A stretch of DNA of 64,000 nt from Pedomonas sp051304405 (lineage in GTDB: Bacteria > Pseudomonadota > Alphaproteobacteria > Sphingomonadales > Sphingomonadaceae): assembly GCF_051304405.1 (NCBI RefSeq), contig NZ_JBPPGG010000002.1, positions 372,001-436,000 of the forward strand, written 5' to 3'. The notes under the pieces are model-generated. The model did no database searches and was not told the DNA's origin. It saw only the letters and a program-made list of their open reading frames with translations. Numbering within the stretch: the first letter of the stretch is position 1; every line of letters starts with the position of its first letter. The translations under genes were made by a program, and so were the position numbers. This document shows, in pieces, positions 43,656 through 54,155 of this stretch.

Positions 43656-43727
43656 AGCCCTCTCCCTTGAGCCTTGCCGCACCCGGCGTATCTGGTGCGG
43701 GGAGGACACGGGGAGAGGGCTTTTGGT
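43656..43727 (+). terminator. nested hairpin element between efp and suhB
   Basis: Outer perfect 10-bp stem GCCCTCTCCC/GGGAGAGGGC (43657-43666 with 43711-43720) followed by TTTTGGTTT; inside it a second perfect 7-bp stem CCGCACC/GGTGCGG (43677-43683 with 43694-43700). It probably ends the efp transcript; because the suhB ATG is only 21 bases later, it may also act as a leader structure for suhB. Confidence 0.7.
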
Positions 43728-43741
43728 TTGAAGGACTACGC

Positions 43742-44554
43742 ATGCCGATACGATCTGCCCTGATTACCGTCATTGAACGCGCCGTCCGCAAGGCCGGCAG
43801 CAGCCTTCGGCGTGACTTCGGCGAGGTGGAACAGCTTCAGGTCAGCCGGAAAGGCCCGGCCGACTTCGTGAGCGCGGCCGACCAGAAGGCGGAGCGCGTT
43901 CTGAAGGAAGAGTTGAAGCGCGCCCGGCCGGACTTCGGCTTCCTGATGGAAGAATCGGGCGAGGAGGCGGGCAGCACGCCAGACATGCCGCGCTGGATCG
44001 TCGATCCGCTGGACGGCACCACCAACTTCCTCCACGGCATCCCGCACTACGGCATCTCGGTTGCGCTCGAAGAGCACGGGGAGATCGTGGCGGGTGTGGT
44101 CTACAACCCGCTGACCGACGAGACCTTCTGGGCCGAGAAGGGCAAGGGCGCGTGGCTGGGCGAGCGGCGCCTGCGCGTCTCGGGCCGCCAGGACCTGCGG
44201 CAGGCGGTGGTGGCGACCGGCATTCCCTACCACGGCCACGGTGACCACGAGCGCTTCAACGCCATCCTGTCGGCGGTGATGAAGGAAGTGGCGGGCGTGC
44301 GCCGGTTCGGCGCGGCCAGCCTTGACCTCGCCTATGTGGCGGCCGGCCGGTTCGATGCCTTCTGGGAGGACAACCTCATGCCGTGGGACATGGCGGCGGG
44401 CATCCTCCTGATCCGCGAGGCGGGCGGCTTCGTCTCCGACTTCCGCGGCGGCGAGCAGATGCTGGCGACGGGCGATATCGTGGCGGGCAACACCCACCTG
44501 CAGTCGCGCCTGCACAAGCTGGTGGCCCAGGCGATCAAGGCGCAGCGGGGCTGA
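43742..44554 (+). CDS. suhB: inositol monophosphatase family protein (SuhB-like)
   Basis: 270 residues. Li-sensitive, Mg-dependent phosphatase fold: metal sites EESGEE, WIVDPLDGTTNFLHGIPHY, and EDNLMPWDMAAGILLIREAGG. In E. coli SuhB also works in rRNA antitermination; enzymatic substrates may be inositol phosphates or related sugars. Start MPIRSALITV; longer frames run back into the hairpin. Confidence 0.95.
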   Translation: MPIRSALITVIERAVRKAGSSLRRDFGEVEQLQVSRKGPADFVSAADQKAERVLKEELKRARPDFGFLMEESGEEAGSTPDMPRWIVDPLDGTTNFLHGIPHYGISVALEEHGEIVAGVVYNPLTDETFWAEKGKGAWLGERRLRVSGRQDLRQAVVATGIPYHGHGDHERFNAILSAVMKEVAGVRRFGAASLDLAYVAAGRFDAFWEDNLMPWDMAAGILLIREAGGFVSDFRGGEQMLATGDIVAGNTHLQSRLHKLVAQAIKAQRG

Positions 44555-44927
44555 GACCGCGCCCGGACAGCCATTACGGACGGGAAAGCAGGGCTGGGCC
44601 GCAGGGTCCCGCCCTGTTCGTTTTTGGCGCTTTTTACGCGCGGGGAGGGGCGGTTTCCGGCGGGTGTTTCGAGCCGTGCCTTTTCGAGGCCGAAAGAGGC
44701 GCTATGTGGTCCGGGCAGGGTTGCCATGCCGGGGGCGACTCCCGATCTATACGGGGGCCAGCACCGCGTTCCCGGGGCCGTTGGAGCGCCGTAACAGTTC
44801 CTGAGAATGAATTGCATCCGTTTTGGCCCCGGAAATAGGGCCGAACTGAACCTTTTTGGCCGCGCCCCCTTGCGCGAATGGCGGTGGGTGCTAAAGGGTG
44901 CCGCCAAGAGCGGAGGTAACGAGTCTC
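44555..44927. other. intergenic region before the nuo operon
   Basis: 373 bases without a gene. It holds a suhB terminator (CAGGGC/GCCCTG, 44589-44594 with 44611-44616, then TTCGTTTTT) and, near the nuoA end, a candidate promoter CTTGCG (44869-44874), 16 bases, CTAAAG (44891-44896). The stretch 44650-44860 shows nothing else I can name. Confidence 0.5.
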
Positions 44928-45305
44928 ATGCCTGAGGTCGCGCAGTCATATTTGCCGATTCTGATCTTCCTCGGAATCGCAGTCGTCTTTTCTGGAATCT
45001 TCGTCGCCTTGCCCGTCATCATCAGCTCGCTGGGCGGCACGCAGAATCCTGACCCGGAAAAACTGGCCGCCTACGAATGCGGATTCGAGGCGTTCGATGA
45101 CGCCCGTCGCAAGTTCGACGTGCGGTTCTATCTGGTCTCGATCCTGTTCATCATCTTCGACCTGGAAATCGCCTTCCTGTTCCCGTGGGCGGTCAGCCTC
45201 GGCACCATCGGCGTTTTCGGGTTCTGGTCGATGATCTGCTTCCTCGGGGTGCTGACCATCGGGTTTGTCTATGAGTGGAAGAAGGGGGCGTTGGAATGGG
45301 AGTAA
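44928..45305 (+). CDS. nuoA: NADH-quinone oxidoreductase subunit A
   Basis: Membrane subunit of complex I, next to the quinone site. 125 residues, three membrane helices; conserved AYECGFEAFDDARRKFDVRFYLVSILFIIFDLEIAFLFPWA pattern with the Cys and acidic residues of the loop that gates quinone. ATG at 44928 with GGAGGT 10 bases upstream. First gene of a complete nuoA-N operon. Confidence 0.97.
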   Translation: MPEVAQSYLPILIFLGIAVVFSGIFVALPVIISSLGGTQNPDPEKLAAYECGFEAFDDARRKFDVRFYLVSILFIIFDLEIAFLFPWAVSLGTIGVFGFWSMICFLGVLTIGFVYEWKKGALEWE

Positions 45306-45874
45306 ATCAACCCATGGCAAGCGCTACCGCGATGCAGTCGTCGGGCTCGGCGTCGGGCATGGCCCTGACCCCTGCGCAGAACGATCAGTTCTTTAACGAC
45401 CTGAACAAGGAACTGACCGACAAGGGTTTCCTGGTCACCAAGGCGGAAGACCTCATCCAGTGGGCGCGCACGGGCTCGCTCTGGTGGATGTCGTTCGGCC
45501 TCGCCTGTTGCGCCGTGGAAATGATGCACACCAACATGCCGCGCTACGACCTGGAGCGCTTCGGCGTCGCCCCGCGCGCCTCGCCGCGTCAGTCGGACGT
45601 GATGATCGTGGCCGGCACGCTGACCAACAAGATGGCCCCGGCGCTGCGCCGTCTCTACGACCAGATGCCGGAGCCGCGTTACGTCATCTCCATGGGCTCG
45701 TGCGCCAACGGCGGGGGCTACTACCACTACAGCTATTCCGTGGTGCGCGGCTGCGACCGGATCGTTCCGGTGGACATCTACGTGCCGGGCTGCCCGCCGA
45801 CGGCGGAAGCGCTGCTGTACGGCATCCTGCTGCTCCAGAAGAAGATTCGGCGGGAAGGGACGATTGAACGATGA
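45296..45874 (+). CDS. nuoB: NADH-quinone oxidoreductase subunit B
   Basis: Peripheral subunit that carries cluster N2, the last electron donor to quinone. 192 residues from ATG 45296, overlapping nuoA by 10 bases; ATG 45314 is an alternative. Cluster ligands: the two adjacent Cys in FGLACCAVEM, Cys in MGSCANGGG and in VPGCPPT. The first 30 residues are a Ser/Ala/Gln-rich extension. Confidence 0.96.
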   Translation: MGVNQPMASATAMQSSGSASGMALTPAQNDQFFNDLNKELTDKGFLVTKAEDLIQWARTGSLWWMSFGLACCAVEMMHTNMPRYDLERFGVAPRASPRQSDVMIVAGTLTNKMAPALRRLYDQMPEPRYVISMGSCANGGGYYHYSYSVVRGCDRIVPVDIYVPGCPPTAEALLYGILLLQKKIRREGTIER

Positions 45875-46518
45875 TCGCTTTGACCTCCTGGTTACCGACC
45901 GAAGAGCGGATCGGGACGCTGGTGCAGGCCTGCACCGAGAAGCTCGGCGATGCGCTGATCGAGGCGACGGTCGCCTATGGCGAAGTCACGCTGCTGGTGA
46001 AGCGCGAGGCCATCCTCGACGTGCTCACCACCCTGCGGGATGATCCGGCGCTGATGTTCAAGTCGCTGATGGACGTGTGCGGGGCGGACTACCCCGACCG
46101 GCCGGAGCGGTTCGACGTTCTCTACCACCTGCTGTCCTACAAGCATAACCTGCGCCTGCGGGTGCGGGTAATGACGGACGAGGCCACCCCGGTCGCCTCC
46201 GCCACCTCCGTGTTCCCCTCGGCCAACTGGTTCGAGCGCGAGGTGTGGGACATGTTCGGCGTGCTGTTCGAGGGCCACCCGGACCTGCGCCGTATCCTGA
46301 CGGACTACGGCTTCCAGGGCTTCCCGCTGCGCAAGGACTTCCCGCTGACCGGCTATGTGGAAGTCCGGTTCTCGGAGGAGCAGAAGCGCGTGATCTACGA
46401 ACCGGTGGATCTGCGCCAGGACTTCCGCAACTTCGACTTCCTCAGCCCCTGGGAAGGCGCTCAGTACATTCTGCCCGGCGACGAAAAGGCCGCCGAGGCT
46501 GGACAGAAGCAGGGCTAG
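45871..46518 (+). CDS. nuoC: NADH-quinone oxidoreductase subunit C
   Basis: Peripheral-arm subunit that docks to NuoD. 215 residues, 30-kDa family: ERFDVLYHLLSYKHNLRLRVRV and SATSVFPSANWFEREVWDMFGVLFEGHPDLRRILTDYGFQGFPLRKDFP patterns. Separate from nuoD, unlike the fused nuoCD of E. coli. Start overlaps nuoB stop by four bases (ATGA). Confidence 0.97.
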   Translation: MIALTSWLPTEERIGTLVQACTEKLGDALIEATVAYGEVTLLVKREAILDVLTTLRDDPALMFKSLMDVCGADYPDRPERFDVLYHLLSYKHNLRLRVRVMTDEATPVASATSVFPSANWFEREVWDMFGVLFEGHPDLRRILTDYGFQGFPLRKDFPLTGYVEVRFSEEQKRVIYEPVDLRQDFRNFDFLSPWEGAQYILPGDEKAAEAGQKQG

Positions 46519-46522
46519 GCCC

Positions 46523-47701
46523 ATGGCAGAAATCGATATCCAGAACTACAGCCTCAACTTCGGTCCGCAGCACCCGGCGGCCCACGGCGTGCTCCGCATG
46601 GTGCTGGAGCTCGACGGCGAGGTGATCGAGCGGGTGGACCCGCACATCGGCCTTCTGCACCGCGGCACCGAGAAGCTGGCGGAGTACAAGACCTACCTTC
46701 AGGCGCTGCCGTACATGGACCGGCTCGACTACGTGTCGCCCATGTGCCAGGAGCACGCCTACGTGCTGGCGGTGGAGCGCCTGCTGGGTCTGGAGGTGCC
46801 GCTGCGCGCCCAGTACATGCGCGTGCTGTGGTCCGAGATCACCCGCATCCTCAACCACCTGATGAACGTCTGCACCCACGCCATGGACGTGGGCGCGCTG
46901 ACGCCGATCCTGTGGGGCTTCGAGGAGCGCGAGAAGCTCATGGTGTTCTATGAGCGCGTGTCGGGCGCCCGCATGCACGCGGCCTACTTCCGCCCGGGCG
47001 GTGTCCACCAGGACATGACGCCGGAGCTGGCCAAGGACATCTGGGACTGGACGGAGACCTTCCCGCAGGTGCTCTCCGACCTCGAGACCCTGCTGCTCGA
47101 CAACCGCATCTTCAAGCAGCGCAACGTGGACATCGGCGTGATCTCCGCCGAGGACGCCATGGCGTGGGGCTTCTCCGGCCCGATGCTGCGCGGCTCGGGC
47201 ATCCCCTGGGATCTGCGCAAGGCCCAGCCCTACGACGTCTATGACCGCATGGACTTCGACGTGGTGGTGGGCAAGAACGGCGACTGCTACGACCGCTACG
47301 TGCTCCGCTTCGAGGAAATGAAGCAGAGCCTCAAGATCATCCGGCAGTGCCTCAACGAGATGCCCTCCGGGCCGGTGCTGTCGGTGGACCGCAAGGTCGC
47401 CCCGCCGCGCCGTGGCGAGATGAAGCGCTCGATGGAAGCGCTGATCCACCACTTCAAGCTGTACACCGAGGGCTTCCACGTTCCGGCGGGCGAGGTCTAC
47501 CAGGCGGTGGAAGCGCCGAAGGGCGAGTTCGGCATCTATCTGGTGTCGGACGGCACCAACAAGCCGTACCGCTGCCACATCCGCGCCTCGGGCTTCGCGC
47601 ACCTGTCCGCCATGGACTTCCTGTGCCGGGGCCACATGCTGGCGGATGCTCCGGCGGTGCTCGGCTCTCTCGATATCGTGTTTGGTGAGGTGGATCGCTG
47701 A
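46523..47701 (+). CDS. nuoD: NADH-quinone oxidoreductase subunit D
   Basis: 49-kDa subunit that forms the quinone pocket with NuoB. 392 residues: FGPQHPAAHGVLR (quinone His), HIGLLHRGTEKL, YVSPMCQEHAYV, and a C-terminal RCHIRASGFAHL...LGSLDIVFGEVDR, where hydrogenase metal ligands are replaced. Four bases after nuoC. Confidence 0.98.
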   Translation: MAEIDIQNYSLNFGPQHPAAHGVLRMVLELDGEVIERVDPHIGLLHRGTEKLAEYKTYLQALPYMDRLDYVSPMCQEHAYVLAVERLLGLEVPLRAQYMRVLWSEITRILNHLMNVCTHAMDVGALTPILWGFEEREKLMVFYERVSGARMHAAYFRPGGVHQDMTPELAKDIWDWTETFPQVLSDLETLLLDNRIFKQRNVDIGVISAEDAMAWGFSGPMLRGSGIPWDLRKAQPYDVYDRMDFDVVVGKNGDCYDRYVLRFEEMKQSLKIIRQCLNEMPSGPVLSVDRKVAPPRRGEMKRSMEALIHHFKLYTEGFHVPAGEVYQAVEAPKGEFGIYLVSDGTNKPYRCHIRASGFAHLSAMDFLCRGHMLADAPAVLGSLDIVFGEVDR

Positions 47702-48330
47702 TGGCTGACGCAGCACCCGTTTCGGTCGATCCGAATTTCGGCCGTGATTTCAAGTGGACCCCGGAGAACGAAGCGTTCGCCAGGGAGGTGATCGCCCGTT
47801 ACCCGGCCGGTCGCCAGCAGTCGGCGGTGATGCGTCTGCTCGACCTGGCCCAGCGCCAGGTGGCCCAGCAGTACGGCGGCGGCGCCTGGCTGCCGGTTCC
47901 GGTGATCGAGTACGTCGCCAACTACCTCGACATGCCCTACATCCGGGTCTACGAGGTGGCGTCGTTCTACACGATGTACAACCTGAACCCGGTGGGCAAG
48001 CACCACGTCCAGGTGTGCGGCACCACCCCGTGCTGGCTGCGCGGCTCGGACGACGTGTTCCGCGCCTGCAAGGACATGGGGCTGGAGAAGGGCAAGATCA
48101 CCAACGACGGCCTGTTCACGCTGTCGGAGGTGGAGTGCCTCGGCGCCTGCGTGAACGCGCCGATGATGCAGATCAACGACGAGTATTACGAGGATCTGAC
48201 CTACGAGAGCACCAAGGCCATTCTCGAGGCCCTGGCGCGCGGCGAGACGCCGAAGCCGGGCCCGCAGGTGGACCGCCAGTTCTCGGCTCCCGTCGGCGGC
48301 CCGACGACGTTGAAGGACAGGGTGGCGTGA
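47701..48330 (+). CDS. nuoE: NADH-quinone oxidoreductase subunit E
   Basis: 24-kDa subunit with 2Fe-2S cluster N1a. 209 residues; ligands in CGTTPCWLRG and CLGACVNAP. Thioredoxin-like fold, C-terminal extension after about residue 165. Shares one base with the nuoD stop. Followed by an unusually long gap (182 bases) before nuoF. Confidence 0.97.
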   Translation: MADAAPVSVDPNFGRDFKWTPENEAFAREVIARYPAGRQQSAVMRLLDLAQRQVAQQYGGGAWLPVPVIEYVANYLDMPYIRVYEVASFYTMYNLNPVGKHHVQVCGTTPCWLRGSDDVFRACKDMGLEKGKITNDGLFTLSEVECLGACVNAPMMQINDEYYEDLTYESTKAILEALARGETPKPGPQVDRQFSAPVGGPTTLKDRVA

Positions 48331-48512
48331 GCGGTCGCGCGTCCCGGAGCGGGGGTCTGACCCGGGAACTGGCCAGGGGCCGGTTCCGGACGGAAACCCG
48401 GGGATGCGCGGACAGATTGCCTCGGATGCAGGCTTGCCGGTCATCCGCCATGCGGCGCCTCCTGGGCCGCACGGCGGAGGCCGGTTGAGGAATCAAGGGT
48501 AAGTGGCGGAAC

Positions 48513-49805
<1,293 letters not shown>

Positions 49806-49816
49806 CGGAGTAAGCC

Positions 49817-51868
49817 ATGCCCAAACTGACTGTTGACGGCATTGAAGTCGAGGTTCCCGCCGGCGCGACCGTGCTGCAGGCCTGCGAGGCCGCGGGCAAG
49901 GAAATTCCTCGCTTCTGCTACCACGAACGCCTGTCGATCGCCGGCAGCTGCCGCATGTGCCTTGTCGAGCAGGAAAAGGCGCCCAAGCCGATCGCGTCCT
50001 GCGCGATGCCGGCGGCGGACGGCATGGTGATCCACACCAACACGCCGAAGGTGAAGAAGGCGCGGGAAGGGGTGATGGAGTTCCTCCTCATCAACCACCC
50101 GCTGGACTGCCCGATCTGCGACCAGGGCGGCGAGTGCGACCTGCAGGACGAGGCCATGGCCTACGGCCGCGGTTTCAGCCGCTTCGCCGAGAACAAGCGC
50201 GCCGTGACCGAGAAGTACATGGGCCCGCTGATCAAGACGCAGATGACCCGGTGCATCCACTGCACCCGCTGCGTCCGCTTCGCCGAGGAAGTGGCGGGCG
50301 TCGAGGAGATCGGCGCCATCTACCGCGGCGAGAATATGCAGATCACCTCCTACCTCGAGAAGGCGGTGACCTCCGAGCTGTCGGCCAACGTGATCGACCT
50401 CTGCCCGGTCGGCGCGCTGACCTCCAAGCCCTATGCCTTCTCGGCGCGTCCGTGGGAGCTGTCCAAGACCGAATCCATCGACGTGATGGACGCGGTCGGC
50501 TCCAACATCCGGGTCGATGCCCGCGCCAACGAGGTGATGCGCGTGCTGCCGCGCCTCAACGAGGAGGTCAACGAGGAGTGGATCTCCGACAAGACCCGCT
50601 ATGTGGTGGACGGGCTGACCCGCCGCCGCCTCGACCGCCCGTGGGTGCGCGTGGACGGCAAGCTGGTGGAGGCCACCTGGCAGGACGCGTTCGCGGCGAT
50701 CAAGACCGGCCTTGCGGGCCTCTCCGGCGAACAGATCGCGGGCCTGGCCGGTGATCTGGCGGACCTGGAATCGCTGGTGGCGCTGAAGGACCTGCTGAAC
50801 CGCCTCGGCTCGGCCAACCACGAGTGCCGTCTCGACGGCGCGATGGTCGACCCGAAGGTGCGGGCGTCCTACCTGTTCAACACCACCATTGCGGGTGCGG
50901 AAACCGCCGACTTCATTCTGCTGATCGGCACCAACCCGCGCGTCGAGGCCCCGCTCATCAACACCCGCCTGCGCAAGGCGGTCCGCAAGGGCCGGGCGCG
51001 CGCGGTCAACATCGGCCCGGCGGCGGAGCTGGGGTATCCGGTCGAGCAGCTGGGCGAGGATCTGGCGATCCTCAAGAGCATCGCCTCGGGCGCGCACCCG
51101 CTGGCCGAAGCGTTCAAGAACGCGCAGCGGCCGATGCTGGTGCTGGGCATGGGCGCGCTGGCCCGCGCCGACGGCGCGGCGGTGCTGGCGGCGGCCCGCT
51201 CGATCGCGGACAAGTTCGGCCTGGTGAAGGACGGCTGGAACGGCTTCAACGTCCTGCACACGGCGGCGGCCCGCGTCGGTGCGCTTGACATCGGCTTCAC
51301 CACCGAAGGCGGCATCGAGGCGATCCGCGCCAAGGTGGGCGAGGGCGCGATCAAGGCGGTGTTCCTGGCGGGCGTCGACGAGATCGACACCAGCTTCCTC
51401 AAGGACACCTTCACCATCTACATCGGCACCCACGGCGACGAGGGCGTCCGCCATGCGGACGTGATCCTGCCGGGCGCGGCCTATACCGAGAAGTCCGGCA
51501 CCTGGGTCAACACCGAGGGCCGGGTGCAGCGCGGCATCCGCGCCGTGTTCCCGCCGGGCGACGCCCGCGAGGACTGGACCATTCTGCGCGCCCTCTCGGA
51601 CGTGCTCGGCCAGCGGCTGCCCTATGACAGCCTGGCCCAGCTGCGCGACCGCATGGCGGAGATCGCGCCGCATCTGGGCCAGCCGGGCTTGCAGCCGGCG
51701 CCCTGGGGCGAGTTCGGCGTGGCCGGCGGCATCACCGCCACCCCGGTTGCGCTGCCGATCACCAACTTCTATCAAACGAACCCGATCGCTCGGGCCAGCC
51801 AGACCATGGCAGCCTGTGTGAGCGAGATTCTGGGCGAACAAACGCAGGCGACGGGCACCCATGGTTGA
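49817..51868 (+). CDS. nuoG: NADH-quinone oxidoreductase subunit G
   Basis: 75-kDa subunit of the electron-input module. 683 residues. N-terminal 2Fe-2S ferredoxin domain (CRMC region), the His-containing 4Fe-4S segment, CPICDQGGECDLQD and TRCIHCTRCVRF cluster motifs, then a degenerate molybdopterin-oxidoreductase-like domain. Overlaps nuoH by 8 bases. Confidence 0.98.
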   Translation: MPKLTVDGIEVEVPAGATVLQACEAAGKEIPRFCYHERLSIAGSCRMCLVEQEKAPKPIASCAMPAADGMVIHTNTPKVKKAREGVMEFLLINHPLDCPICDQGGECDLQDEAMAYGRGFSRFAENKRAVTEKYMGPLIKTQMTRCIHCTRCVRFAEEVAGVEEIGAIYRGENMQITSYLEKAVTSELSANVIDLCPVGALTSKPYAFSARPWELSKTESIDVMDAVGSNIRVDARANEVMRVLPRLNEEVNEEWISDKTRYVVDGLTRRRLDRPWVRVDGKLVEATWQDAFAAIKTGLAGLSGEQIAGLAGDLADLESLVALKDLLNRLGSANHECRLDGAMVDPKVRASYLFNTTIAGAETADFILLIGTNPRVEAPLINTRLRKAVRKGRARAVNIGPAAELGYPVEQLGEDLAILKSIASGAHPLAEAFKNAQRPMLVLGMGALARADGAAVLAAARSIADKFGLVKDGWNGFNVLHTAAARVGALDIGFTTEGGIEAIRAKVGEGAIKAVFLAGVDEIDTSFLKDTFTIYIGTHGDEGVRHADVILPGAAYTEKSGTWVNTEGRVQRGIRAVFPPGDAREDWTILRALSDVLGQRLPYDSLAQLRDRMAEIAPHLGQPGLQPAPWGEFGVAGGITATPVALPITNFYQTNPIARASQTMAACVSEILGEQTQATGTHG

Positions 51869-52910
51869 GGCGTTTCAGGGATTTTTGGGACCGGTGGTCG
51901 GCACTCTTGCCGCCTACGTGGCCCTGATTTTGGCGATCGTTCTGCCGCTGCTGCTGATCGTGGCCATGGCGGTCTATGCGGACCGCAAGATCTGGGCGGC
52001 GATGCAGCTGCGCAAGGGCCCCAACGTGGTGGGTCCGTTCGGCCTCCTTCAGTCCTTCGCGGACGGCCTCAAGGTCACGCTGAAGGAGACCATCATTCCG
52101 ACCGGCGCGAACAAGGGCATCTTCCTGCTCGCGCCGATGCTCACGTTCACGCTGGCGCTGGTGGCCTGGGCGGTCATTCCGTTCTCGGCCGAGATGGTGC
52201 TGGCGGACATCAACGTGGGCATTCTCTACCTGCTCGCCATCTCGTCGATGGGCGTTTACGGCATCATCATGTCGGGCTGGGCGTCCAACTCCAAGTATCC
52301 GTTCCTGGGCGGCCTGCGCTCGGCGGCGCAGATGGTGTCCTACGAGGTCTCCATCGGTCTCGTCATCGTGTGCGTGCTGCTGATGGTGGGCTCGCTCAAC
52401 CTCAACGACGTGGTCAAGGCGCAGCAGGGCGCGTCGCTGTTCGGCTTCGGCAACATGTTCGTGCTGCACCCGCTGCTGCTGCCGATGGCGGTGGTGTTCT
52501 ACATCTCGGCGCTGGCCGAGACGAACCGCCCGCCGTTCGACCTGCCGGAGGCGGAATCCGAACTGGTGGCCGGCTATCAGTCCGAGTATTCGTCCATGGC
52601 GTTCGCCCTGTTCTGGCTGGGTGAGTACACCAACATCCTGTTGATGTGCGTCATGACCTCGGTGCTGTTCTTCGGCGGCTGGCTGCCGCCGGTGAACTGG
52701 GCGCCGCTCTACGCCGTGCCGGGCATCATCTGGCTGCTGGCCAAGGCCTTCTTCTTCTTCTTCGTCTTCGCGTGGGTGAAAGCCACTGTGCCGAGGTACC
52801 GCTACGATCAGCTGATGCGTCTGGGCTGGAAGGTGTTCCTGCCGCTCAGCCTGGTGTGGGTCGTGGTGGTGAGCGGCTGGCTGGTGTTCACCGACAGCCT
52901 GCCGAAGTGA
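51861..52910 (+). CDS. nuoH: NADH-quinone oxidoreductase subunit H
   Basis: ND1 homologue that links the two arms and forms the quinone tunnel. 349 residues, eight helices: YADRKIWAAMQLRKGPNVVGPFGLLQSFADGLKVTLKE pattern, and ETNRPPFDLPEAESELVAGYQSEYSSMAFALF with the acidic cluster. Confidence 0.98.
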   Translation: MVEAFQGFLGPVVGTLAAYVALILAIVLPLLLIVAMAVYADRKIWAAMQLRKGPNVVGPFGLLQSFADGLKVTLKETIIPTGANKGIFLLAPMLTFTLALVAWAVIPFSAEMVLADINVGILYLLAISSMGVYGIIMSGWASNSKYPFLGGLRSAAQMVSYEVSIGLVIVCVLLMVGSLNLNDVVKAQQGASLFGFGNMFVLHPLLLPMAVVFYISALAETNRPPFDLPEAESELVAGYQSEYSSMAFALFWLGEYTNILLMCVMTSVLFFGGWLPPVNWAPLYAVPGIIWLLAKAFFFFFVFAWVKATVPRYRYDQLMRLGWKVFLPLSLVWVVVVSGWLVFTDSLPK

Positions 52911-52924
52911 CGGGAGTTACAACG

Positions 52925-53410
52925 ATGTCACTTGCATCCGCTGCCAAGTCGCTGCTCCTCAAGGAGTTCGTCAAGGGCATGGGCTTGACCTTCAAGTACA
53001 TGTTCAAGGAGAAGGCGACGATCAACTATCCCTTCGAGAAGGGTCCGCTCAGCCCGCGCTTCCGCGGCGAGCACGCCCTGCGCCGGTATCCCAACGGCGA
53101 GGAACGCTGCATCGCGTGCAAGCTGTGCGAGGCGATCTGCCCGGCGCAGGCGATCACCATCGAGGCCGAACCGCGCGAGGACGGCTCCCGCCGCACCACG
53201 CGCTACGACATCGACATGACCAAGTGCATCTACTGCGGCTTCTGCCAGGAAGCCTGCCCGGTGGACGCCATTGTCGAGGGTCCGAACTTCGAGTTCTCGA
53301 CCGAAACCCGCGAAGAGCTGTTCTACACCAAGGAAAAGCTGCTCGCGAACGGTGAGCGTTGGGAGCGGGAGATCGCCCAGAACCTTGCTCTGGACGCGCC
53401 CTACCGTTAA
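52925..53410 (+). CDS. nuoI: NADH-quinone oxidoreductase subunit I
   Basis: 23-kDa ferredoxin-like subunit with clusters N6a and N6b. 161 residues; two ligand sets CIACKLCEAICP and CIYCGFCQEACP. GGGAG precedes the ATG at 52925. Confidence 0.98.
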   Translation: MSLASAAKSLLLKEFVKGMGLTFKYMFKEKATINYPFEKGPLSPRFRGEHALRRYPNGEERCIACKLCEAICPAQAITIEAEPREDGSRRTTRYDIDMTKCIYCGFCQEACPVDAIVEGPNFEFSTETREELFYTKEKLLANGERWEREIAQNLALDAPYR

Positions 53411-53433
53411 CAGGGCGCTACGAGATTTCGCTG

Positions 53434-53508
53434 GTCCGCCCCAAGAGCCTGTCCCGGGGCGGACAGAACCGGAAACAGAGTCCGTGGTTCGGCAGGCTCA
53501 CCACGGAC
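53434..53508. repeat. pair of REP-like palindromes between nuoI and nuoJ
   Basis: Palindrome 1: GTCCGCCCC/GGGGCGGAC (53434-53442 with 53456-53464). Palindrome 2: GTCCGTGGT/ACCACGGAC (53480-53488 with 53500-53508). The loop of the first contains GAGCCTGTC, and that of the second GGCAGGCTC, nearly complementary, so the two may be halves of an inverted repeat unit. The 122-base gap holding it is out of keeping with the tight operon. Confidence 0.8.
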
Positions 53509-53532
53509 CGAAGTAGAGGGGGCCTCAGGCTC

Positions 53533-54141
53533 GTGGCTCACGCGCTGGCCTTTTATCTGTTCTCTGCCATCGTGGTCGTATCCGGCCTGATGGTGATCAC
53601 GGCCAAGAACCCGGTGCACTCCGTGCTCTGGCTCATCTTGGCATTCTTCAACGCGGCGGGGCTGTTCGTGCTCCTCGGCGCCGAGTTCCTGGCGATGATC
53701 CTGGTGATCGTCTACGTGGGCGCGGTCGCCGTGCTGTTCCTCTTCGTGGTCATGATGCTCGACATCAACTTCGAGGAACTGAGGAAGGGCTTTGCAGCCT
53801 ATCTGCCCATCGGCCTTCTGGTGGCAGCCGTGCTGCTGACCGAGCTGATCCTTGTGGGCGGCGCCTGGTCCATGGCCGACGGCGCCGAGCTGGCGCGGCG
53901 GGCTCCGGCCCCCGAGGGCGTGGCCAACACCCAGGCCCTGGGCGCGCTGATCTACACCGATTACGTCTACATCTTCCAGGCGGCCGGCATTGTTCTGCTG
54001 GTGGCCATGATCGGTGCGATCCTGCTCACCCACCGTCAGCGTTCGGGCGTCCGCAAGCAGGACATCAGCCGCCAGAATGCACGCCGTCCCCAGGATGCCG
54101 TCGTGCTGGTCAAGCGCCAGCCCGGTCAGGGCATCGAGTAG
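53533..54141 (+). CDS. nuoJ: NADH-quinone oxidoreductase subunit J
   Basis: ND6 homologue. 202 residues, five helices, from a GTG at 53533 (reads AHALAFYLFSAIVVVSGLMV); frames reaching further upstream run through the palindrome pair. Conserved KNPVHSVLWLILAFFNAAGLFVLLGAEFLAMILVIVYVGAVAVLFLFVVMML segment with the pi-bulge helix. Confidence 0.94.
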   Translation: MAHALAFYLFSAIVVVSGLMVITAKNPVHSVLWLILAFFNAAGLFVLLGAEFLAMILVIVYVGAVAVLFLFVVMMLDINFEELRKGFAAYLPIGLLVAAVLLTELILVGGAWSMADGAELARRAPAPEGVANTQALGALIYTDYVYIFQAAGIVLLVAMIGAILLTHRQRSGVRKQDISRQNARRPQDAVVLVKRQPGQGIE

Positions 54142-54155
54142 GCGAGGAACCCAAA

